Shown piece by piece: positions 35,106-44,346 of a stretch of DNA of 64,000 bases (positions are counted from its first letter, which is position 1; each line of letters starts with the position of its first letter). The notes beneath the pieces were generated by a model. That model made no database searches and had not been told where the DNA came from. It saw only the letters and a list, made by a program, of their open reading frames with translations. The DNA lies in the NCBI RefSeq assembly GCF_041429775.1, contig NZ_CP163421.1, positions 620,001-684,000 of the forward strand. The letters run 5' to 3'. The translations under genes were made by a program, and so were the position numbers. This DNA comes from Glycocaulis abyssi. GTDB taxonomy: Bacteria; Pseudomonadota; Alphaproteobacteria; Caulobacterales; Maricaulaceae.

Positions 35106-35951
35106 CTACATCCCCTTGCCGGGATTGGGCAGGGCGTACTGGCACAGCTGGTCGACGATGTAGGTGAAGGCATCATCCACGCTGTCAGTGCGGTAGACGA
35201 GGTCGAGGTCTTCCTGGTTGATCGCCCCAAAGTCGGCCAGCGCCTGCAGATTGAGCACCTTGTCCCAGTATTCCGAGCCGAATAGCACGACCGGAAGGCG
35301 CTTTTTCATCTTGCGCGTCTGCAGCAGGGTGAGCGTCTCGAACAGCTCATCGAGCGTGCCGAACCCGCCGGGCATCAGCACCAGCGCCTTGGCCGGGTAG
35401 AGGAACCAGAATTTGCGCGTGAAGAAATAGTGGAACTCGAAATTGAGCTCCGGGGTCACGTAGGGGTTGTTGGTCTCTTCCTTGGGCAGGGTGATGCCCA
35501 GCCCGATCGTCTCGCCACCGGCGTCGCGCGCGCCGCGATTGGCTGCTTCCATGATGCCGGGACCGGCGCCGGTGCAGATGACAAAGCGGCGCTCCTGGCA
35601 ATCCTCCAGATTGAGTGACCATTCGGTGAGGCGGCGCGCCAGCTCGCGCGTATCCTCATAGTATTGCGACATGAAGACGGCCCGTTCGGCGGCCTTGATA
35701 TCCGCATTGGTTTTGCGTGCCGTCTCGAGAGCCGCCTCGGCATCCTGCCTGCAGGGAATGCGCGCCGAGCCGAAAAACAGGATCGTGTCATCGACCTTGT
35801 GGGTCTCGAACTGCTTCTTCGGGTAAAGATATTCGGCCAGAATGCGCAAAGGGCGCGCATCAGGCGACCCCATGAAATCGGGGTTCGCATACGCCTCTAC
35901 CGGGTCGCCGGGCAGGGTTTCACTCACAAATTCGGTCTTCTTCATCGCCAT
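35106..35951 (-). CDS. LOG family protein (Rossmann-fold nucleotide hydrolase-like)
   Basis: The product of about 281 residues has the LOG-family phosphoribohydrolase signature: GAGPGIMEAANRGARDAGG and PGGFGTLDELFETLTLLQT. It belongs to the longer form with about 90 extra N-terminal residues (EYLYPKKQFETHKVDDTILFFGSAR). Members cleave nucleoside monophosphates such as cytokinin precursors or PPnN substrates in purine salvage. The start is ambiguous between 35951 (MAMKKTEF) and 35945 (MKKTEF). The gene lies next to the inorganic pyrophosphatase gene on the same strand, about 60 bases apart. Confidence 0.87.
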   Translation of the reverse strand: MAMKKTEFVSETLPGDPVEAYANPDFMGSPDARPLRILAEYLYPKKQFETHKVDDTILFFGSARIPCRQDAEAALETARKTNADIKAAERAVFMSQYYEDTRELARRLTEWSLNLEDCQERRFVICTGAGPGIMEAANRGARDAGGETIGLGITLPKEETNNPYVTPELNFEFHYFFTRKFWFLYPAKALVLMPGGFGTLDELFETLTLLQTRKMKKRLPVVLFGSEYWDKVLNLQALADFGAINQEDLDLVYRTDSVDDAFTYIVDQLCQYALPNPGKGM

Positions 35952-36008
35952 CTCACTTCTTATGGAGCGAGATACCAGCACACGCCGCGAGGCCCGCAAA
36001 CCGCTTTG

Positions 36009-36536
36009 TCAGCCCTTTACCCGCTTCAGCGAGTCCATGATGAGTTCCTCGGCGCGGGCCCTGCCGGCCCAGCCCTGGATTTTCACCCATTTATTGGGTT
36101 CAAGATCCTTGTAGTGCTCGAAAAAGTGGGTGATGCGCATGATCTGCGCCTTGGTGACATCGGTGTATTCCACGATGTCATCATAGAGCGGAGTGAGTTT
36201 GGGGTGCGGGCAGGCGAGGATTTTCTCGTCCATGCCGCTTTCGTCTTCCATCATCAGCACGCCGATGGGCCGCGCTCGCACCACACAGCCCGGCACCAGC
36301 GTCGTCTGGCCCAGCACCATGACATCAATCGGGTCACCATCTTCGGACAGGGTGTGCGGCATGAAGCCGTAATTGCACGGATAGCGCATGGGCGTGTGCA
36401 GGAAGCGGTCGACGAAGACCGTGCCGGATGCCTTGTCCATCTCGTATTTCACCGGCTCGCCGCCGACGGGAACCTCGATGATGACATTGATGTCGGTCGG
36501 CGGATTAATACCGGCGGAAATCTGGTCGATGCGCAT
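36009..36536 (-). CDS. ppa: Inorganic pyrophosphatase (family I)
   Basis: The 175-residue cytosolic enzyme hydrolyses PPi from biosynthetic reactions to phosphate. The active-site sequence is clear: [27 protein letters not shown], and [11 protein letters not shown] with the metal-binding Asp cluster. The family ending [12 protein letters not shown] is also present. The length is typical of bacterial family I enzymes. The ATG at 36536 is used because the upstream frame is not family-like. It precedes the LOG-family gene on the minus strand. Confidence 0.95.
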   Translation of the reverse strand: MRIDQISAGINPPTDINVIIEVPVGGEPVKYEMDKASGTVFVDRFLHTPMRYPCNYGFMPHTLSEDGDPIDVMVLGQTTLVPGCVVRARPIGVLMMEDESGMDEKILACPHPKLTPLYDDIVEYTDVTKAQIMRITHFFEHYKDLEPNKWVKIQGWAGRARAEELIMDSLKRVKG

Positions 36537-36703
36537 GACAGGGAGCCTTCGATCTTGTGTGCGCCCGTGCGGGACGGGCTGGTTTTGGCCGTGTGATAAC
36601 GGCTTGAGCGCGTGAGGCAAGCCGCATTTTGCACTGCACAATAAGCGCCCGCCAGGCTGCATGAGCGATTGCGCGCCGCGCGCCGCTTGGCTAGCGTGCG
36701 GCC

Positions 36704-37318
36704 ATGACAATACAACGCTTCATCCTTTTCGCCGCGCCGTTTCTGGCGCTCGTCCTGTTCGCTGCGGCTTATGCCCAGACCGATCCCACCGCGCCGGGCG
36801 CGGTGGTGGAATATGGCGGGCCGGACCCGGTCATCATCGAGACAGCCGAAGGTCCGGTTGAGTTTATCGCCGAGATTGCGGCCACCGATGCGGCGCGGAC
36901 GCGCGGCATGATGTACCGCGAATCCATGGAGCCGAACGAGGCGATGCTGTTTGACTTCGAAGTCGTGCAGCCGGTCGCCATCTGGATGGCCAACACGCTG
37001 ATCCCGCTGGACATTATCTTCATCCGCGAGGACGGCACGATTGCCAAGATCATTGCGAATGCACAGCCGCTTTCGCGCCGCTCTTTGCCGTCGGACTTCC
37101 CGGTTCTGGCCGTGCTGGAGATCGCGGGCGGGCGCTCTGCGGAGACCGGCATTGCGCCGGGTGATCTGGTGCGTCACGCCCTGTTTGGCACCGATATGGC
37201 CGATGAGCCGATGGTGGACGCCGAAGAAGTGGATGCTGGCGAGGACGCCGCAGAGGACGCCGTTGAACCGGACGCGGAAGACGCTGATGCCGGCACGGAA
37301 GAGGCCGCTGAGGAGTAG
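36704..37318 (+). CDS. DUF192 family secreted protein with acidic tail
   Basis: The 204-residue protein has an N-terminal signal peptide ([18 protein letters not shown]) and a DUF192 domain with [35 protein letters not shown] and VLEIAGG segments. The last 35 residues are almost all Asp, Glu and Ala ([17 protein letters not shown]), an acidic tail of unknown purpose. DUF192 proteins are small periplasmic or secreted proteins without an assigned reaction. It is followed by tRNA-Pro. Confidence 0.87.
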   Translation: MTIQRFILFAAPFLALVLFAAAYAQTDPTAPGAVVEYGGPDPVIIETAEGPVEFIAEIAATDAARTRGMMYRESMEPNEAMLFDFEVVQPVAIWMANTLIPLDIIFIREDGTIAKIIANAQPLSRRSLPSDFPVLAVLEIAGGRSAETGIAPGDLVRHALFGTDMADEPMVDAEEVDAGEDAAEDAVEPDAEDADAGTEEAAEE

Positions 37319-37375
37319 GGCGCGTCCCGGCCTTGCGCGTGCGCACGGCTTTGCCTAAACGATGCACACGAAATT

Positions 37376-37452
37376 CGGGGCGTAGCGCAGCCTGGTAGCG
37401 CATCTGCTTTGGGAGCAGAGGGTCGCAAGTTCGAATCTTGCCGCCCCGACCA
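37376..37452 (+). tRNA. tRNA-Pro (TGG)
   Basis: Acceptor CGGGGCG pairs with CGCCCCG, the anticodon loop CTTTGGGA carries TGG, D and T arms are present and CCA is encoded at 37450-37452. Confidence 0.97.
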
Positions 37453-37504
37453 GCATTGTTGACGGCCGGGCCTTTGGCCCGGACGAGCGAGGAAAGAGGC
37501 AGGG

Positions 37505-37810
37505 ATGTTCGCACGTATCTATCAGCCTTCGCGAAATGCCATGCAATCGGGCCGCGCCCGGACCAAAGCCTGGGTGCTGGAGTTTGAACCCGCGCAGGCC
37601 AAGCGCCCTGATCCGCTGATGGGCTGGGCGGGCTCGGGCGATACCCGCCGTCAGGTGCATCTCTCCTTTGATACGCGCGACGAGGCGGTGGCCTATGCCA
37701 AGCGCTATGGCATACCTTTCCAGATCCGCGAGGCGCGCGAGACCACGCGGCGCATCAAATCCTACGCGTCCAACTTTGCTGCCGACCGCAAGGAGCCCTG
37801 GTCGCACTGA
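37505..37810 (+). CDS. NDUFS4-like accessory subunit of NADH dehydrogenase (complex I)
   Basis: The 101-residue protein matches the ETC complex I conserved region: [53 protein letters not shown] and the final segment [14 protein letters not shown] (the motif near the C terminus of NDUFS4). In Alphaproteobacteria this subunit joins the 14 core Nuo proteins. It lies between two tRNA genes, far from the nuo operon at the end of the window, which is usual for this gene. Confidence 0.93.
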   Translation: MFARIYQPSRNAMQSGRARTKAWVLEFEPAQAKRPDPLMGWAGSGDTRRQVHLSFDTRDEAVAYAKRYGIPFQIREARETTRRIKSYASNFAADRKEPWSH

Positions 37811-37844
37811 CCTTGGCTTTGCTGGCGGCCCGGCAGGCGTGATT

Positions 37845-37921
37845 GACCCCGTAGCTCAGCTGGATAGAGCGCTCGCCTTCTAAGCGAATGGTCGCAGGTT
37901 CGAATCCTGCCGGGGTCGCCA
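37845..37921 (+). tRNA. tRNA-Arg (TCT)
   Basis: Acceptor GACCCCG pairs with CGGGGTC, the anticodon loop CTTCTAA carries TCT, and CCA is encoded at 37919-37921. An IS481-family element starts 11 bases after its 3' end. Confidence 0.97.
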
Positions 37922-37932
37922 CCTGCTCTTTT

Positions 37933-39233
37933 TGTACGACCCGGAGACATAGGTAACGGATTGTACCTAAGACATGGGTGACACCCGCGTGCCGAACGGG
38001 TTGTCGATAGTCTGCAGGGTTTTCTGTTCCAGGTCGATATATCCCAGATCGTAGGTCATGAAGCTGACGAGCCAGATGCCGTCGTCGACTTCCTTGATTC
38101 CGAGTTTCTGGCCGGCGAGCACGGTTGAGATGTTGATCTTCTTGCGGTGCATGCAGATGCGCCCGCATGCGGTGACCAGAATGTCCTTGTCGTGGAGGGG
38201 GTAGTCGATCTCCTGCAGTCCCTGCCATGGCCTTGAGGCGGGCGTGTAGAGTTCGCCCGGCGTCTTCATGGCGATGGCTTCGTGCGGGCGTTCTGTATTG
38301 AACTCGCTGACGAATGCGTCGAACCGGGCCTGCTGCTGAAGGGCGTTCATGCCCGGCGGGCGGGCAGTTTCCTGCTTCAGGGTCCGGTGCATGCGCTCGT
38401 GGCGGCCGTTCTGCTGGGGATGGCCGGGCCTGATGCGCTCGATGGCGATGCCGAGCCTGAGCCAGAGCACGGACAGCCGCGACAGGTTGTAGAGCCCGTT
38501 GGGGCTGGCGAAGGGCAGGCCGTTATCGCTTCTGATGGCGGCTGGCAGGCCGCGCTCCCTGAACACGCTCACGAAGGTCTCGATGACGGGCCGCTCCTTG
38601 GTACTCTCAAGGGCTTCGCAAACCAGGATCATGCGCGAGGCCTGGTCGGTGACGGTCAGGGGGTAACAATAGCGCCCGTCGCCCAGCTTGAACTCACCCT
38701 TGAAGTCGGCGCACCACAGATCGTTGGGCTCAAAGGCCTGCGACAGCGCCGTGCCCACGGCCTTGTTGGCCGTGCGCCGCTTGCGCGACCGGCTGACCAG
38801 GCCGTGCCGGTCAAGCACCGCATGGACGGTGCTCCTGGCCGGGATGCGCACATCACCGGCCAGCTTGCGCACCAGCAACTCGCGGATCTTCCTGGCGCCC
38901 CAGTGAGGCTTCTCGCGCTTGGCTTCCACGATCAGCCGCTCGATCTGGTCAGGCAGCTGGTTGGCGTAGCGCACCGGGCGGCGCGAGCGGTCGCACAGCG
39001 CCTCCAGACCCTCTTGCCTGTAGCGGCCCCATATCTTGTAGCCGGTCTTGCGCGAGATGCCGAACTGGCGGCAGACCTCGCTCATGCTCTCGCCATCCAG
39101 AAGACGGCCGACAAACCGAACACGCTCATCCATTACCGAACACTCCTTCCACGGCATCTCCACCTCCAGCCCAAAGCCAAAAGTGTGACCCATGTGTCCG
39201 GTACGTTCCGTCACCTATCTCTCAGGTCGCTCA
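37933..39233 (-). mobile_element. IS481-family insertion sequence, about 1301 bp
   Basis: The ends are long imperfect inverted repeats of about 52 bp (37933-37984 and 39183-39233), starting TGTACGACC and, inverted, TGAGCGACC. Each end holds two related subrepeats (ATAGGTnACGGA and ACATGGGTnACAC). One transposase gene fills the element, and its stop codon lies inside one end. No exact target duplication is visible: the flanks are T-rich (TTTT on the left, TTTA on the right). The element sits directly behind tRNA-Arg. Confidence 0.85.
37967..39157 (-). CDS. IS481-family transposase
   Basis: The 396-residue protein opens with [16 protein letters not shown], the usual IS481 start. A helix-turn-helix follows ([21 protein letters not shown]), then an integrase core with DDE residues in [20 protein letters not shown] and [15 protein letters not shown]-terminal extension of about 100 residues is typical of this group. 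The frame is intact. The in-frame ATG at 39214 would place the start in the terminal repeat and is less likely. Confidence 0.93.
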   Translation of the reverse strand: MPWKECSVMDERVRFVGRLLDGESMSEVCRQFGISRKTGYKIWGRYRQEGLEALCDRSRRPVRYANQLPDQIERLIVEAKREKPHWGARKIRELLVRKLAGDVRIPARSTVHAVLDRHGLVSRSRKRRTANKAVGTALSQAFEPNDLWCADFKGEFKLGDGRYCYPLTVTDQASRMILVCEALESTKERPVIETFVSVFRERGLPAAIRSDNGLPFASPNGLYNLSRLSVLWLRLGIAIERIRPGHPQQNGRHERMHRTLKQETARPPGMNALQQQARFDAFVSEFNTERPHEAIAMKTPGELYTPASRPWQGLQEIDYPLHDKDILVTACGRICMHRKKINISTVLAGQKLGIKEVDDGIWLVSFMTYDLGYIDLEQKTLQTIDNPFGTRVSPMS

Positions 39234-39328
39234 TTTATAATGTTGATTTAATTTATATATTCGGCCCATTTACTGCCATGGGCTGTAGCGTTTACAGCGT
39301 TGCTTTCTGGTCGTGGCGACGCACAGGC

Positions 39329-39901
39329 TTAGCTTGGAATTCGAGGTCCGGTCGCGATGAGGCCCTGGCAGATTACCTGCAGCGCGCGAGCCTCGCTGAT
39401 GGCGATCTGGACATTGAACCGACCGCCGAGCCACAGTCCATGTTCATTTATGACCGTTGAACTCGCGTCTGCGGTTACGCCCTGAATAACGTCTGACCGC
39501 TCGAACCGGCTTTGTTGGTGGCCACGGCCTTCAAAGTATTCATCCACGTGAACGGTCATATTGCGTAGCTCGCGGCCCTCAGTGAACAGGTGCGCTGCCT
39601 TCTGGAGATGGGGTTCCAATTCCGGATAGGTCGCGCAGGCCCACTTCAGGCGAACGGCTGCCTCACCAATCGTGCTGATGAAGTGAAAACGTTCGATTTC
39701 AAATGAAAGCCTCGCCTCCTCGTAGTCGGCCTCGGCTTGTGGGTCACGCCAACGTTCCATTTTAGCAGCTAGGCTTTGTTCCAGCTTGGCATTGGCATTG
39801 AGCAGGACGAGGCCGTCATTCTCAATCGCCCACGGCCATAGCTCTATGCACTGTTGGTGGAACCAGCCAATTGTTCTGGCGCGGTCGGTCGTCTCATCCA
39901 T
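39329..39901 (-). CDS. Hypothetical protein next to the IS481 element
   Basis: The 190-residue soluble protein is not recognised. It is rich in charged helices ([37 protein letters not shown]), with no signal peptide or membrane segment. GGGAGA lies five bases upstream of the ATG at 39901; a TTG at 39904 is possible. It lies between the IS element and a PqiA-like gene, a pattern often seen for accessory genes near mobile DNA. Orphan genes near IS elements and tRNAs are often recent arrivals; here that is only inference. Confidence 0.55.
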   Translation of the reverse strand: MDETTDRARTIGWFHQQCIELWPWAIENDGLVLLNANAKLEQSLAAKMERWRDPQAEADYEEARLSFEIERFHFISTIGEAAVRLKWACATYPELEPHLQKAAHLFTEGRELRNMTVHVDEYFEGRGHQQSRFERSDVIQGVTADASSTVINEHGLWLGGRFNVQIAISEARALQVICQGLIATGPRIPS

Positions 39902-39919
39902 CAAAGTCTCCCGTAGACA

Positions 39920-40453
39920 CTATTCGTAGCCGCCCGCCGCTTGCCCCACGCCCCGCTCCCTCAGATCGCGCGCCATCACGCCGGAGGCCAGCATCAGGCT
40001 GAGCGCGCTGGCGGCGAAGAACCACAGGCCGGGCTGGCTGGCGGCGGTGGAGAGTGCCTCGTTCGACCAGATCACGATAGCCAGCGCCACGACCACCACA
40101 TCGGTGAAGGACCATTTGCCCAATAGCTCTATCCAGCGCATGGCCAGAGGACTGACGCGCGAGGGGGGCAGGCGGTGGATGGCGATCAGCATGGACACTT
40201 TCAACAGCGGCGTGCCGAGCGAGAAGGTCGCGATGAGCAGGGCCAGCACCGGCTCGCGCGCGCCAATGAGGGCGGCGATGGTGTCGAGGATGGAATAGCT
40301 GACCTTGAAGACGATGAGGCTCTGCGCCTCAAAGAGCGGCAGCATGATGCCCGGCGGAAACAGGATAATGCCCAGGATCAAGAGCGCGCGGGCCATCGCC
40401 CCGCCCGTGCCATGCGGGTTGTCCCTGGTGTCAGCTTGCTCCCGCCCGTCCAT
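39920..40453 (-). CDS. PqiA-like membrane protein (paraquat-inducible protein A family)
   Basis: The product of about 177 residues has four likely membrane helices, with the conserved PqiA segments GIMLPLFEAQSLIVFK, FSLGTPLLKVSMLIAIH and LLGKWSFTDVVVVALAIVIWS. Full PqiA proteins are longer with two such domains and work with MCE proteins in envelope lipid transport. This is a single-domain form without a visible MCE partner nearby. The start is uncertain because no clear Shine-Dalgarno sequence is present at 40453; ATG codons further in are possible. Confidence 0.75.
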   Translation of the reverse strand: MDGREQADTRDNPHGTGGAMARALLILGIILFPPGIMLPLFEAQSLIVFKVSYSILDTIAALIGAREPVLALLIATFSLGTPLLKVSMLIAIHRLPPSRVSPLAMRWIELLGKWSFTDVVVVALAIVIWSNEALSTAASQPGLWFFAASALSLMLASGVMARDLRERGVGQAAGGYE

Positions 40454-40545
40454 GGTTAACACCGTCCGGGGCGATTGTGGCGGAACGGGGGCGGGGAGCC
40501 CTTCCAGGCGTTTCCCCGACGCAAGTCGGTGCACAGAAAGCTGGA

Positions 40546-40728
40546 CACCGGCGTTCGCCGGTGAAACGCGGAGAAGACGGCGGTGCAGGACGAAAAAAAG
40601 CTGGATCCCGGGTCAAGCCCGGGAACCCGGTTGAGAGCTTGGTGTCATATATCACCGGGGTCCCCCGCCCCGACGGGGGACCGAGAAATCATAGGGTTTC
40701 CAGATAAGCGCTGGCGCGCTTTCTGGAA
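40546..40728. repeat. Block of four palindromic intergenic repeats
   Basis: The 319-base gap between the PqiA-like gene and the acyl-CoA dehydrogenase gene has no ORF but holds four perfect or near-perfect inverted repeats: 40546-40553/40556-40563 (8 bp), 40606-40612/40618-40624 (TCCCGGG with CCCGGGA), 40659-40667/40674-40682 (9 bp) and 40698-40711/40716-40728 (13 bp with one bulged T). The last ends in TCTGGAATGACGA, like dispersed palindromic repeats of many Alphaproteobacteria. They may be REP-like elements or mRNA 3' ends. Confidence 0.6.
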
Positions 40729-40772
40729 TGACGAAGAGGAGGAAGGGCCGTCGATCTAATACCCCTGACTAT

Positions 40773-41897
40773 CTAATACCCCGAAAGTTTCGCCACCTGG
40801 CCTGCGCCCCAGGCATCATCGCCTAGGAACTCGCCGGCGGCCTGCGCGCGCTTGTAGTAGAGGCCGATATCGTACTCGTCGGTCATGCCGACACCGCCGA
40901 ACATCTGGATGCCTTCGGAGGTGGCAAAGCGCGACACGGCGGTCGCCTTGGCCTTGGCCGCTGCCGCCCAGATCGGTGCCTGTGAGGGCGTTTCATCGAG
41001 CGTGCGCAGCGCCTTCATCACGATGGAGCGGGCCATCTCGATTTCAGACAGCAGGTGCGCGGCGCGGTGCTGCAGCCCCTGGAAGCTCGCAATCGGCACG
41101 CCGAACTGCTCGCGTTCCTTGATGTAATCGATGGTGACATCGAATGCCTGTTCGGCAACGCCAAGGCTTTCAGCCGCGATGCAGGCCCGGCCCACATCGA
41201 GAATGTGTTTCAGCGCGCCTTCAGTGTCCTCCGCGCCGTCCAGCAGGGCATCACCGTCGAGCGCCACGTCCTCGAAGGTGAAGTCGGCGGGCAGATGGCT
41301 GTCGACCGTGCGGCGGGCCTTGCGGGTCACGCCCTTCTGATTGCAGTCGACGAGTACCAGGCAGGGCGCGCCCTCCTCATTGCGGGCCACCACGATGACG
41401 GCATCAGCCGCCGCGCCATTGGCGACAAAGCGCTTGGTGCCGTTCAGCACCAGCCCATTGCCCTGCTTTTTCGCGGTCGTGTTGATGTGCTCAGGATTGT
41501 GGCGGGCGCGCTCATCCACGGCGAAGCCGATCACGGTTTCACCGGAGACGATTTTCGGCAGCCATTTGGCTTTCTGCGCGTCGCTGCCCGCTGCCCGCAG
41601 GGCCGTCGCGGCCAGCACGGCGGTGGAGAGGAAGGGGGAGGGGGTGAGCGTGCGGCCCATCTCCTGCAGGAGGAGGCCAGCGGCGAACACGCCGAAATCG
41701 GCCCCGCCATGGTCTTCCTCGACCAGAATGCCGGTCCAGCCCATCTCGGCCATGGATGACCACAGATCGCGCGAGAAGCCGTCCGGGTTGTTTTCGTCGC
41801 GCAGCTTGCGGAACGCCGTCACGGGCGCGGTTTCGGTGAGGAAGCTGCGCGCGCTGTCACGCAGCATCTGCTCTTCTTCGTTCAGGACAAAGCTCAT
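40773..41897 (-). CDS. Acyl-CoA dehydrogenase
   Basis: The 374-residue FAD enzyme has the usual helical N domain (EEQMLRDSARSFLTETAP), middle beta domain (KRFVANGAAADAVIVVARN) and C domain (EREQFGVPIASFQGLQHRAA, GIQMFGGVGMTDEYDIGLYYKRA). It would oxidise an acyl-CoA to the enoyl-CoA. The active-site base is not in its standard C-terminal context, as in several FadE-like small forms that pair with a second subunit. It follows another acyl-CoA dehydrogenase gene by 21 bases, so the two may form a heteromeric enzyme as seen for steroid and cholesterol side-chain dehydrogenases. Confidence 0.9.
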   Translation of the reverse strand: MSFVLNEEEQMLRDSARSFLTETAPVTAFRKLRDENNPDGFSRDLWSSMAEMGWTGILVEEDHGGADFGVFAAGLLLQEMGRTLTPSPFLSTAVLAATALRAAGSDAQKAKWLPKIVSGETVIGFAVDERARHNPEHINTTAKKQGNGLVLNGTKRFVANGAAADAVIVVARNEEGAPCLVLVDCNQKGVTRKARRTVDSHLPADFTFEDVALDGDALLDGAEDTEGALKHILDVGRACIAAESLGVAEQAFDVTIDYIKEREQFGVPIASFQGLQHRAAHLLSEIEMARSIVMKALRTLDETPSQAPIWAAAAKAKATAVSRFATSEGIQMFGGVGMTDEYDIGLYYKRAQAAGEFLGDDAWGAGQVAKLSGY

Positions 41898-41918
41898 GGA
41901 TAAAATGCCTTATGAAAA

Positions 41919-43097
41919 TCAGGTGCCGGGGAGCTCAAGCACGCGCTTGGCGACGATATTGAGCTGGATCTCGCTGGTGCCGCCCTCGATGGAATTGGCG
42001 CGGCTGCGCAGCCAGGAGCGGGCGGCATCGCCATCCTCTTCCTTCTCACCTTCCCACAAGAGGCCGTCAGAGCCGAGCGCGGACATGTTCAGCTCATGGC
42101 GGCGCTTGTTCAGCTCGGTACCGACATATTTCAGGATCGAGGCTTTGGCGCCGACGCCTTCGCCCTTGTCGGCCTCGTCCTTCACGCGGCGCAGCGTGGC
42201 TTCAAACGCCAGCGCATCGATGGTCAGGCGCGCGACATCGCCGCGCAGGATCGGATCGGCGATCTGGCCCTTTTCGTCGACTTCGCCCGCCAGATGGGCC
42301 GCGCCCACCGGGTTGAGACCGCCGGAGACAGCGTCAGAGACGATACCCGCGCGCTCGTGGCTCAGGAGGTATTTGGCGATGTCCCAGCCCTGACCCGGCT
42401 TGCCGACCACATGGCTGACCGGCGCGCGCGCATCATCAAAGAAAGTCTCGCAGAAGGGTGATTTGCCGGAGATCAGCTTGATCGGCTTGGTGGAAACGCC
42501 GGGCGTATCCATGTCGATCAGGATGAAGGAAATGCCTAAGTGCTTGGGTGCGTCAGCCTCGGTGCGCACGAGCGCGAAAATCCAGTCGGACTTGTCGGCG
42601 TAGGAGGTCCACACCTTCTGGCCGTTGATGACGTATTCATCGCCGTCCAGCACGCCCTTGGTGCGGAGGCTGGCAAGGTCCGAGCCTGCGCCCGGCTCTG
42701 AATAGCCCTGACACCAGCGGATTTCCCCGCGCGCGATTTTGGGCAGATGCTCGCGCTTCTGCTCTTCGCTGCCGTATTTGAGCAAAGCCGGTCCAAGCAT
42801 CCAGATGCCGAAGCTGTCCAGCGGCGAGCGCGCCTTCATCGCCTTCATTTCGTCCTTGAGGATGAAGGCTTCTTCCTTGGACAGGCCGCCGCCGCCATAC
42901 TCCTTGGGCCAGGCCGGTACGGTCCAGCCGCGCTCCGCCATGCGCTCCAGCCAGATGCGCTGGTCGTCGCTGGCAAAGGTCCAGTTGCGCCCGCCCCAGC
43001 AGATATCGGCCTCGCCCTTGGCGGGCACGCGCATGCCCGGCGGGCAGTTCGCCTCCAGCCAGTCGCGGGTCTCTTTGCGGAATGTTTCAAGGGACAT
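41919..43097 (-). CDS. Acyl-CoA dehydrogenase
   Basis: The 392-residue enzyme shows the flavin and substrate motifs of the family: QGYSEPGAGSDLASLRT and GQKVWTSYADKSDWIFALVRT in the middle domain, and the C-terminal ending SIEGGTSEIQLNIVAKRVL. The ATG at 43097 has GGAGGAGA seven bases upstream; the longer frame above it is not family-like. It is the upstream partner of the acyl-CoA dehydrogenase at 40773. The substrate is unknown. Confidence 0.93.
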   Translation of the reverse strand: MSLETFRKETRDWLEANCPPGMRVPAKGEADICWGGRNWTFASDDQRIWLERMAERGWTVPAWPKEYGGGGLSKEEAFILKDEMKAMKARSPLDSFGIWMLGPALLKYGSEEQKREHLPKIARGEIRWCQGYSEPGAGSDLASLRTKGVLDGDEYVINGQKVWTSYADKSDWIFALVRTEADAPKHLGISFILIDMDTPGVSTKPIKLISGKSPFCETFFDDARAPVSHVVGKPGQGWDIAKYLLSHERAGIVSDAVSGGLNPVGAAHLAGEVDEKGQIADPILRGDVARLTIDALAFEATLRRVKDEADKGEGVGAKASILKYVGTELNKRRHELNMSALGSDGLLWEGEKEEDGDAARSWLRSRANSIEGGTSEIQLNIVAKRVLELPGT

Positions 43098-43272
43098 TCG
43101 AGGTCTCCTCCCGTTTACGTTTACGTCAAGGTTAGGCTGAGGCTGCGCGTGACGCCAGCCCCGATTTGCGTTTCGGTGTGCGCACGCAGCGCGGCGAAAG
43201 CGCGCGCATCGCTTGCAGGACGCCGCCAACACGATAAGTAGCTGCGCAACGCTGACCGACCAGAGGCTGCCC

Positions 43273-44346
43273 ATGTCCGCCCATACTGCACTGCCACGCC
43301 CCTTCACGCAGGAAGGCACCAGCCGCGCCATGTTCTGGTGGCTGTTGGTCATCGCCGCGCTGGTGATCGCGATGATCGTGGTCGGCGGGGCGACGCGGCT
43401 GACGGGGTCCGGCCTCTCGATCACGGAATGGCGGCCCGTCACCGGCGCCATCCCGCCCATGACCGAGCAGGGCTGGCAGGAGGAGCTGGAGAAGTACCGG
43501 CAGATTCCCCAATACCAGCTGCAGAACCGCGGGATGAGCATGGAGGAATTCCAGTTCATCTATTGGTGGGAGTGGGGCCATCGCCAGCTTGGCCGCTTCC
43601 TCGGCTTCGCGTTTGCGCTGCCCTTCGCTTTCTTCCTGTTCACGCGGCGCGTGCCGCCGCGCCTGCAGACGCGGCTATGGGTGCTGTTTGCGCTCGGCGG
43701 GCTGCAGGGCGCGATTGGCTGGTGGATGGTCGCCTCCGGGCTGACAGAGCGCGTCTCGGTCAGCCAGTACCGGCTAGCCACCCATCTCATCATGGCATTT
43801 GCGATTCTGGGCCTGACGCTGTGGACGGCGCTGGAGCTGCGCTACGGCAAGACGCCCATCCTACAGCGTGGAAAGCTGTTCACGCTCGCCAGCGTGTTCT
43901 GGGGCGCGGTGCTGTTCCAGATTGCGCTCGGCGCGCTGGTGGCGGGCACCGGGGCAGGGCGCATCTTTACCACCTGGCCGGGCTTTGACGGCCAGCTGAT
44001 CCCGGAAGACTATCTCTCCGGCCTGCCCATCTGGCGCGCCGTGTTTGAAAGCCTGCCAGCGGTGCAGTTCCAGCATCGCTGGGTGGGATATGCGTTGGCC
44101 ATTCTGGGGGGCGTGCTGGCCTTCCGGCTGTGGCGCACCGGCGCTGAGGACTTGCGCCGCGCAGGGACCGTGTTGCCGGTGCTGATCGCCGGGCAGGTAA
44201 CGCTGGGCATCTGGACGCTGGTTTCGGCCTCGCCGCTGAACCTGTCGCTCGCCCATCAGGGCGGCGCGATTGCGCTCTTCCTGATGGCGGGCTTTACGAC
44301 CTGGCTGACGGCGCGGACGGAGACCGGGGCTACTCCGGCGCGGTAA
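43273..44346 (+). CDS. ctaA: Heme A synthase (COX15/CtaA)
   Basis: The 357-residue inner-membrane protein converts heme O to heme A for cytochrome c oxidase. Eight hydrophobic segments are visible, with conserved regions GGATRLTGSGLSITEWRPVTG, WWEWGHRQLGR (heme-ligand His), LATHL, QHRWVGYALA and AHQGGAIALF. This is the long (type 2, alphaproteobacterial and mitochondrial) form. The start at 43273 is chosen over 43213 because the product then begins as in the family, with AGAGG shortly upstream. It is divergent from the acyl-CoA dehydrogenases. Confidence 0.95.
   Translation: MSAHTALPRPFTQEGTSRAMFWWLLVIAALVIAMIVVGGATRLTGSGLSITEWRPVTGAIPPMTEQGWQEELEKYRQIPQYQLQNRGMSMEEFQFIYWWEWGHRQLGRFLGFAFALPFAFFLFTRRVPPRLQTRLWVLFALGGLQGAIGWWMVASGLTERVSVSQYRLATHLIMAFAILGLTLWTALELRYGKTPILQRGKLFTLASVFWGAVLFQIALGALVAGTGAGRIFTTWPGFDGQLIPEDYLSGLPIWRAVFESLPAVQFQHRWVGYALAILGGVLAFRLWRTGAEDLRRAGTVLPVLIAGQVTLGIWTLVSASPLNLSLAHQGGAIALFLMAGFTTWLTARTETGATPAR

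Noticed and set aside
37927-37932. Target-site duplication of the IS481 element
   Set aside because: Both flanks are T-rich but do not match exactly (TTTT against TTTA), so no duplication is claimed.
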